A stretch of 64,000 nt of DNA, taken from NCBI GenBank assembly GCA_017302165.1, contig JAFLCW010000001.1, positions 744,001-808,000 of the forward strand. The letters are read 5' to 3'. The stretch is from Alphaproteobacteria bacterium. Its GTDB lineage: Bacteria > Pseudomonadota > Alphaproteobacteria > Micavibrionales > Micavibrionaceae. Every line of letters begins with the position of its first letter. The stretch's first letter is position 1. A model generated the notes under the pieces. That model worked only from the letters and a program-made list of their open reading frames with translations. It searched no databases and was not told where the DNA came from. The position numbers and the translations under genes are program-made. This document shows, in pieces, positions 53,558 to 62,654 of this stretch.

Positions 53558-55366
53558 ATGGCTATGATGTCCAAGACAGCTTCACCCCCCCCATCCCCTT
53601 ATGCCCAGCGATTAGAGGCTCTGCGCCGTGCCATGGCCGATGCGAAGGTAGACGGGTTTTTGGTTCCCCGTACGGATGCGCATTTGGGGGAATATGTCCC
53701 CGCATCGGGGGAACGTCTGGCGTGGCTGACCGGGTTTACTGGATCTGCGGGCTTGGGCGTTGTGCTGGCGGATACGGCGTGCGTGTTCAGTGACGGACGA
53801 TACACCATTCAGTTAAAGCAACAGGTGGATGAACGCCTGTATCAATGCGCCAATAGCACCGAGGTGAAATGGCCGCAATGGATAATCGATCAGGTGGGTG
53901 TTGGACGCACGATTGGGTATGATCCGCATCTACATACCCACGCCGATATCTTGAATGCCGAAAAAGCGGGTCTGATATTAAAACCTCTCTCTCAGAATTT
54001 AATCGACCCGTTATGGACGGATCGTCCGGCCATCCCGGCCACGCCGGTAACGATATTTGATTTAAAATATGCCGGTGTTTCACATACAGATAAAATCCAG
54101 CAGGTGGCCGATATTTTATCCGCGGAGAATATCGATGTCTTTATTTTAACCCAGCCGGATTCAATTGCGTGGCTTTTGAATATCCGGGCGCAGGATATCT
54201 CCCATATTCCGGTTGCGTTATCGTATGTTCTTGTTGGCAAGGATCAACAGGTGCGCTGGTATATTGATTCCGCCCGCGTTTCCTTAGAGATTCGTCAGGC
54301 ATTGGGAAAAAATATTCACGTGATTGACACGGGGATGATGCGTCAGGATATGGCCACAGATATTCAGGCCGGCCATATATTCGGGCTTGATGTCAAACGC
54401 AGTGCCGTTTTTTTTAAACAACATATTGAACATCAGGGTAGGCAGGTCATGGATATGAAAGACCCGTGTGTTTTGCCCAAAGCGTTAAAACATCCAGCAG
54501 AACAAAACGCCATGAGAGAAGCGCATATTCGTGATGGCGTCGCGATGGTGAATTTTTTACATTGGGCGCAAACCGCGTTGACGATGCCGGAACACTGGAC
54601 AGAAATCACGATCGCCGAAAAACTAAAATTCTTTCGGGCGCAGTCACCTTTATATCGTGGGGATAGTTTTGATACGATTGCCGGGATCGGCGCGAACGGC
54701 GCGATTGTCCATTATCGTGCCACGCCGGAACATCACGCCCAGTTGCATCCAGACACATTTTTATTATTGGATAGCGGCGCGCAATATCAAGACGGCACCA
54801 CGGATATTACCCGTACGATCACGGTTGGAAATATCTCGGCGGAGATGCGAGAGAATTTTACGCTTGTCTTAAAAGGTCATATTGCGGTGGCGTGTGCGAC
54901 TTTTCCTCAAGGTACTCCGGGTGCCGATATTGACGCACTGGCACGGGCACCCTTGAAAGCACGAGGACTGGATTATGCCCACGGCACAGGCCATGGGGTC
55001 GGATGTTATTTATCGGTGCATGAAGAAGCGGCGTCACTGAGTACACGAGGAGGTGACCCCGTTTTGCCCGGGATGATCATTTCCAATGAACCCGGATATT
55101 ATCAAGAAGGAGCATACGGAATCCGAATTGAAAATTTGGTGCTGGCACAGGAAAAGGGCGTGTGTCCCAAGACAGGTCAGAAGATGATCGGGTTTGATAC
55201 AATCACCTTATGTCCGATAGACCGCACAGCCATTATGCCGGAATTGATGACCCCGGATGAACGGCAATGGATCAACACCTATCATCAGAATGTCCGGGAA
55301 ACATTAAGCCCGTTTTTATCTCCGGACGTTGATAAATTTCTGAACGAAGTCACTTCCCCCATATAA
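53558..55366 (+). CDS. Xaa-Pro aminopeptidase, M24 family
   Basis: Metallopeptidase that frees N-terminal residues preceding proline. The 602-residue length is that of three-domain aminopeptidase P1, as in eukaryotic XPNPEP1, rather than 440-residue PepP. The M24 metal ligands are in place: Asp in LLDSGAQYQDGTTDITRTI (two Asp), His in GTGHGVGCYLSVHE, Glu in ISNEPGYYQEGAYGIRIENL (two Glu). The start may be at 53558 or 53564 (MMSK). No signal peptide; cytoplasmic. It converges on rpsU across a shared terminator. Confidence 0.93.
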   Translation: MAMMSKTASPPPSPYAQRLEALRRAMADAKVDGFLVPRTDAHLGEYVPASGERLAWLTGFTGSAGLGVVLADTACVFSDGRYTIQLKQQVDERLYQCANSTEVKWPQWIIDQVGVGRTIGYDPHLHTHADILNAEKAGLILKPLSQNLIDPLWTDRPAIPATPVTIFDLKYAGVSHTDKIQQVADILSAENIDVFILTQPDSIAWLLNIRAQDISHIPVALSYVLVGKDQQVRWYIDSARVSLEIRQALGKNIHVIDTGMMRQDMATDIQAGHIFGLDVKRSAVFFKQHIEHQGRQVMDMKDPCVLPKALKHPAEQNAMREAHIRDGVAMVNFLHWAQTALTMPEHWTEITIAEKLKFFRAQSPLYRGDSFDTIAGIGANGAIVHYRATPEHHAQLHPDTFLLLDSGAQYQDGTTDITRTITVGNISAEMRENFTLVLKGHIAVACATFPQGTPGADIDALARAPLKARGLDYAHGTGHGVGCYLSVHEEAASLSTRGGDPVLPGMIISNEPGYYQEGAYGIRIENLVLAQEKGVCPKTGQKMIGFDTITLCPIDRTAIMPELMTPDERQWINTYHQNVRETLSPFLSPDVDKFLNEVTSPI

Positions 55367-55397
55367 AAAAACCGCCCTTCATCAAGGCGGTTTTAAA
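55365..55397. terminator. Bidirectional terminator between the peptidase gene and rpsU
   Basis: AAAACCGCC and GGCGGTTTT pair around a 9-base loop, with A7 on the left (T7 on the minus strand) and TTTT on the right. It serves both convergent genes. Confidence 0.85.
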
Positions 55398-55419
55398 ATA
55401 TGATCAAAAGGGAGATCGA

Positions 55420-55617
55420 TTAACGTTCGTTTTTCTTGCGCTGAAGTTTACGGAAGCGACGCACAGATTCTTCTTTCTCGCGTTTTTTACGTTCACACGG
55501 CTTCTCATAGTTCGTGCGAATTTTCATCTCACGGAACAAGCCTTCACGCTGCATTTTCTTTTTCAGAACTTTAAGCGCCTGATCGACGTTATTGTCCCGA
55601 ACGGAAACGGTTACCAA
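55420..55617 (-). CDS. rpsU: 30S ribosomal protein S21
   Basis: A 65-residue, very basic ribosomal protein of the small-subunit platform, near the anti-Shine-Dalgarno sequence. The N-terminus [20 protein letters not shown] and the middle [20 protein letters not shown] are the S21 family pattern. The Lys/Arg-rich C-terminal helix ends in KKNER. It stands alone, without dnaG or rpoD, which is common in alphaproteobacteria. Confidence 0.97.
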   Translation of the reverse strand: MVTVSVRDNNVDQALKVLKKKMQREGLFREMKIRTNYEKPCERKKREKEESVRRFRKLQRKKNER

Positions 55618-55733
55618 TTAAAATCACCCCTTTCGGAATTGGTTTTTGCGGTTAAAACCGCTATAACTGCCAAGCTTTCTATGCTTTAGGATAACCGAAA
55701 GCAAGGGGAAATTGCCATTTTGACGCGCTGGAC

Positions 55734-57515
55734 ATGATTTTTTATCGTCTTTTCATCATCTTAGGGGTCTTTTGCCTGTTTGGGACGGGGGCGTCTGCCC
55801 CTTCTTATTCCCGTGAGCCTACCCCGGCTCGGGAATCTTCTGACCAGATCGCCCCGGAATCCGCGACGGGTATCCAAGAAACCAAAGCCGTTCAGGGCAA
55901 GCAGTTCATGGTGGCCACGGCACATCCGCTCGCGACGCAGGCCGGATTTGATATTTTATCGCGCGGGGGGACGGCCGCCGATGCGGCGATTGCCGTTCAA
56001 TTGGTTTTGGGATTGGTCGAGCCACAATCTTCCGGGATTGGCGGCGGTGGATTTGTTTTATATTACGATGCCAAGACGGGAAAACTGACTTCTTTTGACG
56101 GCCGCGAAACCGCGCCGCGTCTGGCGGGGCGTCATATGTTTATCGGTGAGGATGGCAAACCACTTCCTTTTTATAAGGCCGCTGTGGGCGCGCGCGCGGT
56201 GGGGGTGCCGGGCATTCCCGCCTTGATGGAAACACTTCATAAATCCCATGGCAGGTTACCGTGGCGGGATTTATTTTCCCCCGCCATCACCTTGGCGGAA
56301 ACGGGTTTTGCCGTGAGCCCGCGCCTGTCCGCACTGGCGCAGGCAGATCGCCAGAGATTAAAACATCATGTAGATACTCAGCTTTATTTTATGCCAGATT
56401 CATCCACGCCGCTCCCCGAAGGTCACTGGCTTCAGAATGGTCTGTATGCTCAGACATTGCGCGATATGGCGTTGAATGGCACGCAGTCATTTTATAAAGG
56501 TGAGATCGCCCAAAAAATTTCCCGCATCGTGCAGGATGATACACGCAATCCCGGATTGATTACCCCCGAAGACATGGCCGCGTACCGTGTTAAAGAACGC
56601 GCGCCCGTATGCGGGGCATACCGTGCCTATAAAATCTGTTCCATGGGGGAACCGTCATCGGGCGGGTTGACCCTGTTATCGGCATTGGGGATTTTGAACC
56701 ATTTTGATCTGCCGTCATGGGGCCCCGACAATGTGATGAGTTGGCATGTCATCGGCGAAGCCTCAAGGCTGGCCTTTGCTGACCGCAATTATTACATGGC
56801 GGATTCTGATTTTGTAAAAACACCGGGAATTAACCTGATTGATCCGGCGTATCTGGCGGCACGTGCCAAATTAATTTCAGGCGACAAAGTCATTTCGGAT
56901 GTATTGCCTGGGACACCGCCCGGATGGGTAGAAGAGACGCCAACATCGGCCGATCGTTCGGTGACCCCACCCGGTACCACGCATATCAGTATTGTCGATG
57001 GGTATGGCAACATCGTGTCCATGACATCCAGTATTGAAAACGCGTTTGGATCACGGTTGATGGTGGATGGGTTTTTGCTGAACAACCAGTTGACGGATTT
57101 CTCCTTTGAACCTGATCATCAAGGCAAGCGGGTGGCCAATCATGTACAGGGGGGGAAACGTCCCCGGTCATCTATGACCCCGGTGATTGTGTTTGATTCT
57201 GCGAATAAACCCATATTAGTGATTGGATCGGCCGGGGGGAGTGCGATTATCGGATATGTGTTATCTCGTATTATCTCGATTTTAGATTGGCATATGGATG
57301 TGAATACAGCCTTGCGGGTATCGAATGTTATTCACCGGGGGACGGGATTTGAAATGGAAGACACAGCGTCGGCCATGGGGGATCAATTAAATGCCAAGGG
57401 GCACCCGGTCGAATATAAAGATTTGAACTCAGGGTTAACGGCGATTGATTTACGGTCAGGCCTCTATACCGGCGCAGTTGATCCTCGGCGCGAAGGCACG
57501 GCGAAAGGCTATTAA
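55734..57515 (+). CDS. ggt: Gamma-glutamyltransferase (exported)
   Basis: Cleaves gamma-glutamyl bonds of glutathione and transfers the glutamyl group. The 593-residue precursor has a signal peptide (MIFYRLFIILGVFCLFGTGA, cut near SAPS), then the large and small subunits. Autoprocessing would occur before the nucleophile Thr in PPGTTHISIVDGYGNIVSMT; GSAGGSAIIG and SSGIGGGGFVLYYD are conserved. It acts in the periplasm. One base separates it from the next gene. Confidence 0.94.
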   Translation: MIFYRLFIILGVFCLFGTGASAPSYSREPTPARESSDQIAPESATGIQETKAVQGKQFMVATAHPLATQAGFDILSRGGTAADAAIAVQLVLGLVEPQSSGIGGGGFVLYYDAKTGKLTSFDGRETAPRLAGRHMFIGEDGKPLPFYKAAVGARAVGVPGIPALMETLHKSHGRLPWRDLFSPAITLAETGFAVSPRLSALAQADRQRLKHHVDTQLYFMPDSSTPLPEGHWLQNGLYAQTLRDMALNGTQSFYKGEIAQKISRIVQDDTRNPGLITPEDMAAYRVKERAPVCGAYRAYKICSMGEPSSGGLTLLSALGILNHFDLPSWGPDNVMSWHVIGEASRLAFADRNYYMADSDFVKTPGINLIDPAYLAARAKLISGDKVISDVLPGTPPGWVEETPTSADRSVTPPGTTHISIVDGYGNIVSMTSSIENAFGSRLMVDGFLLNNQLTDFSFEPDHQGKRVANHVQGGKRPRSSMTPVIVFDSANKPILVIGSAGGSAIIGYVLSRIISILDWHMDVNTALRVSNVIHRGTGFEMEDTASAMGDQLNAKGHPVEYKDLNSGLTAIDLRSGLYTGAVDPRREGTAKGY

Positions 57516-58448
57516 ATGTTGAAAACAGGAATTTATACGCCAGATCAAACGCCGTCTTTTTCCGGGCGTCCCCGTGCGTTTATTGCCCTTGATTTATACG
57601 ATCAATTTTCTGGGAATCCAGAGTTAGAGATGTTATTCCAAGAACAAGCCATTGGCCGCGTGGCCGTGGCAAACGGGTCGTTCAAAAAAACACATCTCAA
57701 TCGGTTTGATGAATTTGATGAGATCTGCCGCGGTATCATCATCCGGCATGTACCGGTTCAAAACAGCGTGAGCGTGCATGATATGGCGGTGTCGGATGGC
57801 CGCACATCCGTCCCATTTTTTGAATTTTTATCCGGTCACTACGGGCAATCACTCTCGTTTCTCGCGAGTGACTATTCCCCCGGTTTCAAGGCAGTTTATG
57901 ATCCCGCCGATTCAAATAAGCGATTAATCTTAGATCACCAAAACCGGTTGATCCAAATCGTGGCGCCGCCTTTTGTATTTCAAGTTGTGTGTCCCGAAAG
58001 CGGGCTGTTTTATCCGGTTAACCGGCTGTACCGTCACTACATTCAAAAAAAATGGGCGCAGAATCTCTATCAATCCTATCTTCGGTCACCATCTTTATTT
58101 CAAACCAAAGACATCCTGATCTTGTGCCGGGCATGCCAGAATTTAACGCACGATTCACGTTTTTCCTTTGACACCTATGATGTGCTCTCGGGCATTAGGG
58201 GGACACAGCAAATTATCCGTGCCATGAATATTCTGAATATTTCTTATTTTGCTCCGGATCAGATGGCACAGGCGGTGTCTCATATCTGCGGCGCGCTCGC
58301 ACCGGGTGGCTTATTGATTACCGGGTCAAACGGCGATGGGGGCACAGATGTCAGGGGCGGCGTTTATAAAAAAACGGAAAGTGGCATGATTAAAATCCAC
58401 GATTTTTCCGGCGGATCGCCGGCAGAATCCCTAATCCTTCAAGCATAA
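57516..58448 (+). CDS. Divergent SAM methyltransferase-like protein
   Basis: A 310-residue protein without signal peptide. The middle resembles a class I methyltransferase: VHDMAVSDGRTSVPFFEFL (SAM loop position, Gly replaced by Ser in part), FLASDYSPGFKAVYDPADS, and the late strand-helix DQMAQAVSHICGALAPGGLL. I see no strong catalytic motif and cannot tell the acceptor. It starts one base after ggt and is probably co-transcribed with it. An N-terminal segment (residues 1-70) has no recognisable fold. Confidence 0.5.
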   Translation: MLKTGIYTPDQTPSFSGRPRAFIALDLYDQFSGNPELEMLFQEQAIGRVAVANGSFKKTHLNRFDEFDEICRGIIIRHVPVQNSVSVHDMAVSDGRTSVPFFEFLSGHYGQSLSFLASDYSPGFKAVYDPADSNKRLILDHQNRLIQIVAPPFVFQVVCPESGLFYPVNRLYRHYIQKKWAQNLYQSYLRSPSLFQTKDILILCRACQNLTHDSRFSFDTYDVLSGIRGTQQIIRAMNILNISYFAPDQMAQAVSHICGALAPGGLLITGSNGDGGTDVRGGVYKKTESGMIKIHDFSGGSPAESLILQA

Positions 58449-58559
58449 TGTTGCGCCGCACAGTCCCGGCATGGACGCCCTTGTTATTATATGAGATTCT
58501 TAATCTGCAGTAGATTCCTGCTGGTTATTTCATTTCACAACTTTCACGGGGGAAAACAC

Positions 58560-59270
58560 ATGGGATTAAAAAGAGAAGTCGCCGAATTTATCGGTACATT
58601 TACCTTGGTTCTATTTGGATGTGGCGCGGCGGTGATCGCAGGGTCTTCGGTGGGGGGTCTGGGTATTTCCTTTGCGTTTGGTCTGGCGTTAATTGCCATG
58701 GCGTATGGTATTGGTGCCATTTCAGGATGCCATATCAACCCGGCGGTTTCGCTAGGGATGCTGGTGGCCGGGCGCATGTCATTTGGTGATTTTGTGCGCT
58801 ATGTGGTGGCCCAATCTCTGGGCGGTATCGCCGGGGCGTTTGTGTTGCTGATGATTGTGTCGGGTCAATTGAATGGTTTTGATACCGCCACCGGTCTGGG
58901 ACAAAACGGATGGGGTACAGGATATCTGGGTGAATATTCCATGAATTCTGCCTTTTTGTTTGAAGTCGTGGGGACGTTCTTGTTTGTGCTCGTGATCTTG
59001 GGGGCGACGGGTGCCGGCGCACCGGCGGCCGTTGCGGGTCTGGCGATTGGTTTAACATTGGTCGTCATTCACATTGTTGGCATTAATGTAACGGGTGTTT
59101 CCGTCAATCCGGCACGAAGCTTGGGCCCGGCTGTCTGGGTGGGCGGGCAAGCGATGTCCCAACTCTGGCTGTTTATCGTCGCGCCGATGGTGGGGGCTGT
59201 GCTGGCCGGTGCCGTCAGCAGATATGTTCTCTGCAGTAACAAAACCTGCTGTGGCGGTGGATGCAGTTAA
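58560..59270 (+). CDS. aqpZ: Aquaporin Z
   Basis: Water channel of the inner membrane. The ATG at 58560 has a GGGGGA site 6 bases ahead; the longer frame from 58491 is not supported. The 236-residue protein has six membrane helices and both pore motifs: CHINPAVSLGM and VSVNPARSLGPAV. Phe, His and Arg of the narrow aromatic/arginine filter can be found near these loops, as in AqpZ. The C-terminus ends with a Cys/Gly cluster (CSNKTCCGGGCS), unusual for aquaporins. Confidence 0.95.
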   Translation: MGLKREVAEFIGTFTLVLFGCGAAVIAGSSVGGLGISFAFGLALIAMAYGIGAISGCHINPAVSLGMLVAGRMSFGDFVRYVVAQSLGGIAGAFVLLMIVSGQLNGFDTATGLGQNGWGTGYLGEYSMNSAFLFEVVGTFLFVLVILGATGAGAPAAVAGLAIGLTLVVIHIVGINVTGVSVNPARSLGPAVWVGGQAMSQLWLFIVAPMVGAVLAGAVSRYVLCSNKTCCGGGCS

Positions 59271-59293
59271 GAAGCCCCAATAAAATATTTTGT

Positions 59294-59326
59294 AAAAAAG
59301 GCGGTCTTCATGAGATCGCCTTTTTT
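59294..59326. terminator. Bidirectional terminator after aqpZ
   Basis: A 14-bp stem with one G-T pair (AAAAAAGGCGGTCT with AGATCGCCTTTTTT) and a 5-base loop lies 23 bases past the aqpZ stop, and is symmetrical enough to end the convergent gene at 59330. Confidence 0.9.
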
Positions 59327-59329
59327 ATG

Positions 59330-59872
59330 TTAGCTTATATGGCATTCAAGGCCGGGGAGGCGTGCCGATGCCTCAGGGGATGGGTTGGAAATTTCTGATA
59401 TTTTTTTCTGATATAAATTGGAATAAATTTCTAGAAGTGTACATTCCATTGAAAAAGCTTCTTCCATGATTCCACGAAGAATGTCAGTAGTCTCCATACT
59501 CTCTGGTTTGCCATCTTGTGACCTTAAGTAAATTTCATTTCTATAAGGTGTTTGTGAATCATAAAATCGGCGTCGTAAGAGAAGAGATATGCTTTGATCC
59601 ATATCTGGATTATTTTTGTCTAGATCGTTAATCCGTTGTGCTACGCGTTCAATATCTCCACAGTGAAAGGTAACTTGATCGTTAAATTGTTCGAGGGTAT
59701 GCAGATTAACGACATTGATATGAACAGCAAAACGTTCCTTGAGCGCGGCAAAGAATGCTTCATTATTTTCGAGAGTTGTTTTTGTTTCCTGCGCTGACGC
59801 TGAGGCAAATGTTCCGGCGGCGCAAAGACCGACAGCGATCATGGGTAGTAAATTTCGACGAGAAGGGTTCAT
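59330..59872 (-). CDS. Exported protein of unknown function
   Basis: A 180-residue protein with an N-terminal export signal (SRRNLLPMIAVGLCAAGTFA, likely cut after SASAQ). The Ser-Arg-Arg start looks somewhat like a twin-arginine signal but lacks the strict consensus. The mature part is charged and probably helical, with cysteines at FHCGDIE, SMECTLL and LECHIS. It is AT-richer than aqpZ beside it. No family is recognised and no partner gene is evident. It converges on aqpZ across the terminator. Function unknown. Confidence 0.6.
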   Translation of the reverse strand: MNPSRRNLLPMIAVGLCAAGTFASASAQETKTTLENNEAFFAALKERFAVHINVVNLHTLEQFNDQVTFHCGDIERVAQRINDLDKNNPDMDQSISLLLRRRFYDSQTPYRNEIYLRSQDGKPESMETTDILRGIMEEAFSMECTLLEIYSNLYQKKISEISNPSPEASARLPGLECHIS

Positions 59873-59916
59873 CCCCTTGCTTATGCCCTTAAATTAGCAT
59901 TATGTCAATAAAAAGA

Positions 59917-61539
59917 TTATGCGGCTTTGCGGGTTTTCAGGTTAAGGGCGGCATCCATCAGCGTGCGGGTATAATCCGTCTGGGGATGGGCAAAGATATG
60001 ATCCGCGGTGCCGGATTCAACGACTTTACCGTTTTTCATGACCATGACGTGATGGGACATCGCCCGCACCACGCGCAAATCATGGCTGATGAACAGATAG
60101 GCAAGGGCGTGTTTGTCCTGAAGCTCGCGGAGCAGATCCACGATTTGTGCCTGAACGGAAACATCGAGTGCCGAGGTGGGTTCATCCAGCACCACAAAGG
60201 ACGGCTTCAACACCATCGCCCGGGCAATCGCAATGCGCTGACGCTGGCCACCCGAAAATTCATGCGGGTAACGGTGGCGCGTATCGGCATCGAGTTTTAC
60301 ATCCCGAAGCGCTTGAACCACGCGATCTTCACGATCTGACGCCGAGAGATTTTTTTCATGAACCTTTAATCCTTCGCCGATAATATCTGTTACTGGCAAA
60401 CGCGGAGACAATGCCCCATAGGGATCTTGAAATACGATTTGCATGTCCCGGTGCAGGGGTGTCATGTCGGTTCGGCCGAAATTGGAAATATCCCGTCCTT
60501 TGAATTCCAGTTTGCCCTGGCCATTCAACAGTCTGAGAATGGCATAGCCGAGCGTTGATTTACCCGAACCGCTTTCACCCACCACGCCCAGCGTGTGTCC
60601 GGCCTGTATCGTGAGATCAATACCATCCACGGCCTTAACCCAATCCGTCGCGATGCCGAAAAAGTTTTTATTTTTCGGAAAGTGAACTTTGATATCCGTC
60701 CCCCGGAGAATAACCTGGGACTCCGTTTGGGCTGGCCGCGCCGCGCCGCGGGGCTGGGCACTTAAAAGCATCTTGGTATAATCATGTCCGGGGGCGGAAA
60801 ACAACCGGGCGGTATCCCCTTGTTCCTCAATACGCCCGTTCTTCATGACACAGACATGATCAGCGAATTTTTCAACAACGGATAAGTCATGTGTGATCAT
60901 CAGGATCGACATGCCAAGCGATTCCTGAAGCGTTTCCAGCAGTTCCAGAATTTCGGCCTGAACGGTGACATCAAGAGCGGTGGTGGGTTCATCGGCGATC
61001 AAGAGTTCAGGGTTGTTCGCCAGTGCCATCGCAATCATCACACGTTGGCGTTGTCCCCCGGAGAGTTCGTGCGGATAAGCCCTCAGACGGTCTTTCATCA
61101 TGGGGAGTTGTACCATGTCGAGTAATTCTAAAACCCGGGACTTGGTGTGCGCGGCATTCATTTTCTGATGAAGCTTGAGGACTTCGCCGATTTGCCGCTC
61201 AATCGTGTGAAGCGGATTAAGGGCGCTTTGCGGTTCCTGAAAAATCATGCCGATCTGGGAACCACGAATAGTGCGCATAAACGCCTCGGGCTTGGCCATT
61301 AACTCGTGTCCGTTAAACAAAATCGAGCCCGCCGGATGGGACGCCACGGGGTAGGGGAGTAATTGCATGATAGATAAAGCTGTGACCGATTTCCCGGAGC
61401 CGCTTTCGCCAACCAAGGCCACGGTTTTACCTTTGGGGACATCAAACGACACCCCTTTGACGGCCTGAAACACGCCTTCGGTGGTTTTGAAATCAACACA
61501 CAGGTCTTTGACGGAAAGAAGCCGAGATGAATCTGCCAT
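59917..61539 (-). CDS. Double ABC ATPase of a peptide/microcin C-type transporter
   Basis: A 540-residue protein carrying two complete ATP-binding cassettes, as in YejF: an oligopeptide-type ATPase pair fused in one chain. Walker A motifs: [15 protein letters not shown] (near residue 38) and [15 protein letters not shown] (near 321). Signatures: [15 protein letters not shown] and [15 protein letters not shown]. Walker [14 protein letters not shown] and [13 protein letters not shown]. It imports peptides when paired with YejA/B/E-like permeases, none of which lies within the window, although they could be on the left only in other contigs. It is divergent in role from other genes here. Confidence 0.9.
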   Translation of the reverse strand: MADSSRLLSVKDLCVDFKTTEGVFQAVKGVSFDVPKGKTVALVGESGSGKSVTALSIMQLLPYPVASHPAGSILFNGHELMAKPEAFMRTIRGSQIGMIFQEPQSALNPLHTIERQIGEVLKLHQKMNAAHTKSRVLELLDMVQLPMMKDRLRAYPHELSGGQRQRVMIAMALANNPELLIADEPTTALDVTVQAEILELLETLQESLGMSILMITHDLSVVEKFADHVCVMKNGRIEEQGDTARLFSAPGHDYTKMLLSAQPRGAARPAQTESQVILRGTDIKVHFPKNKNFFGIATDWVKAVDGIDLTIQAGHTLGVVGESGSGKSTLGYAILRLLNGQGKLEFKGRDISNFGRTDMTPLHRDMQIVFQDPYGALSPRLPVTDIIGEGLKVHEKNLSASDREDRVVQALRDVKLDADTRHRYPHEFSGGQRQRIAIARAMVLKPSFVVLDEPTSALDVSVQAQIVDLLRELQDKHALAYLFISHDLRVVRAMSHHVMVMKNGKVVESGTADHIFAHPQTDYTRTLMDAALNLKTRKAA

Positions 61540-61588
61540 ATTCCATTTGTCCCACAGTCTTCTAAGCCATGCAAGTCAGGTAGAAGAG

Positions 61589-62548
61589 TTATGCTGTCTT
61601 TGTCAGCATATTCACCGCCAGGACGATCAAAATAGATATCCCGAGACCAAGCATCATCTTTAAGAAGTCTTTCCCGATAATCGGAAAAACATATTTAAAT
61701 TTATACTCATGGCGATGAACGGTGGCAATTGCGAGTTCGCGGCCAGTCAACAGACCCACAAACACCCATGTTGTGGACATGGGCAGGTTATTCAGATCCT
61801 TAAAATAAAGAAGAATAAGGGCATATACAAAATCAATAATTGTCGCAGAACGTACGAAACGTGACCCCGTTTTCTGAAGGATGACTTTTTGAATTTCGCC
61901 GCCGCGTTGGTAGAAAATAAATGCCAGCCATCCGCATAATAAAAGGGTAACACCCAAAAACAATTCCCATGATAATTGCCGGGGCAAATAGACGGCAATA
62001 TTGGCCATGTCATGTGCCAGCCATGAAAACCATAAGAAACCCGTGGAGCACCATTGTAATATCTGCCAGATAAGGCGATGTTCACGTTTTACCTTATTTC
62101 TTTTTTCATTGATGAAATGCGCCATCACCATCCAGAAAATATAGGCCACAACAGCGGCCACAACATATCCGACGGCACTTTTCATCAGCATGCCTTGAAG
62201 CACAACTGTTGAGGCAAAAGCCGAAAGAACTAGAAATGTTGTCGAAACAGGAATCCCAAACCGCGTGAGGATAACAAGAATAAGCGGGGCAACAGCATGA
62301 TACCATTGCACTTGGACGTATGGGATCGATTCAAGCCTGCCGTACGAAATATCGCCATCATACATGACCCAGCTATAGGTAAGAGTTGCCACCATGACAA
62401 AAGCGGCGGCGAGCCAAAGCCAGTACCATTTGAAGATACGATTATTTGAGGCGATGAAAGTGCCGAGTGTTTGAACAGAATCGTTTCCGATAACGGAGTA
62501 AGCCGCCAGCATGAAACCGATGAAAGCATACAGAATATGAATATCCAT
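61589..62548 (-). CDS. PiT-like (inorganic phosphate transporter family) membrane protein
   Basis: A 319-residue integral membrane protein with about nine helices. Two PHO4/PiT-type elements are visible: IGNDSVQTLGTFIASN near the N-terminus, RFGIPVSTTFLVL in the middle and LNNLPMSTTWVFVGLLTG near the C-terminus, the repeated P-x-STT of PiT carriers. WLAHDMANIAVYLPRQL sits where PiT has its second ND motif. The protein is shorter than typical PiT and divergent, so phosphate is a likely but unproven substrate; sulfate or another anion is possible. It lies between the ABC gene and argH on the same strand. Confidence 0.65.
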   Translation of the reverse strand: MDIHILYAFIGFMLAAYSVIGNDSVQTLGTFIASNNRIFKWYWLWLAAAFVMVATLTYSWVMYDGDISYGRLESIPYVQVQWYHAVAPLILVILTRFGIPVSTTFLVLSAFASTVVLQGMLMKSAVGYVVAAVVAYIFWMVMAHFINEKRNKVKREHRLIWQILQWCSTGFLWFSWLAHDMANIAVYLPRQLSWELFLGVTLLLCGWLAFIFYQRGGEIQKVILQKTGSRFVRSATIIDFVYALILLYFKDLNNLPMSTTWVFVGLLTGRELAIATVHRHEYKFKYVFPIIGKDFLKMMLGLGISILIVLAVNMLTKTA

Positions 62549-62654
62549 GAAGGAGAAAACCTATATTTTTGTTCGTCTGAAGGCCGGGTTTTGACACAAT
62601 CTTACAGGGAATACAAGCCCGCCATGGGAGGCATAATTGATTTTATCCAAATAC

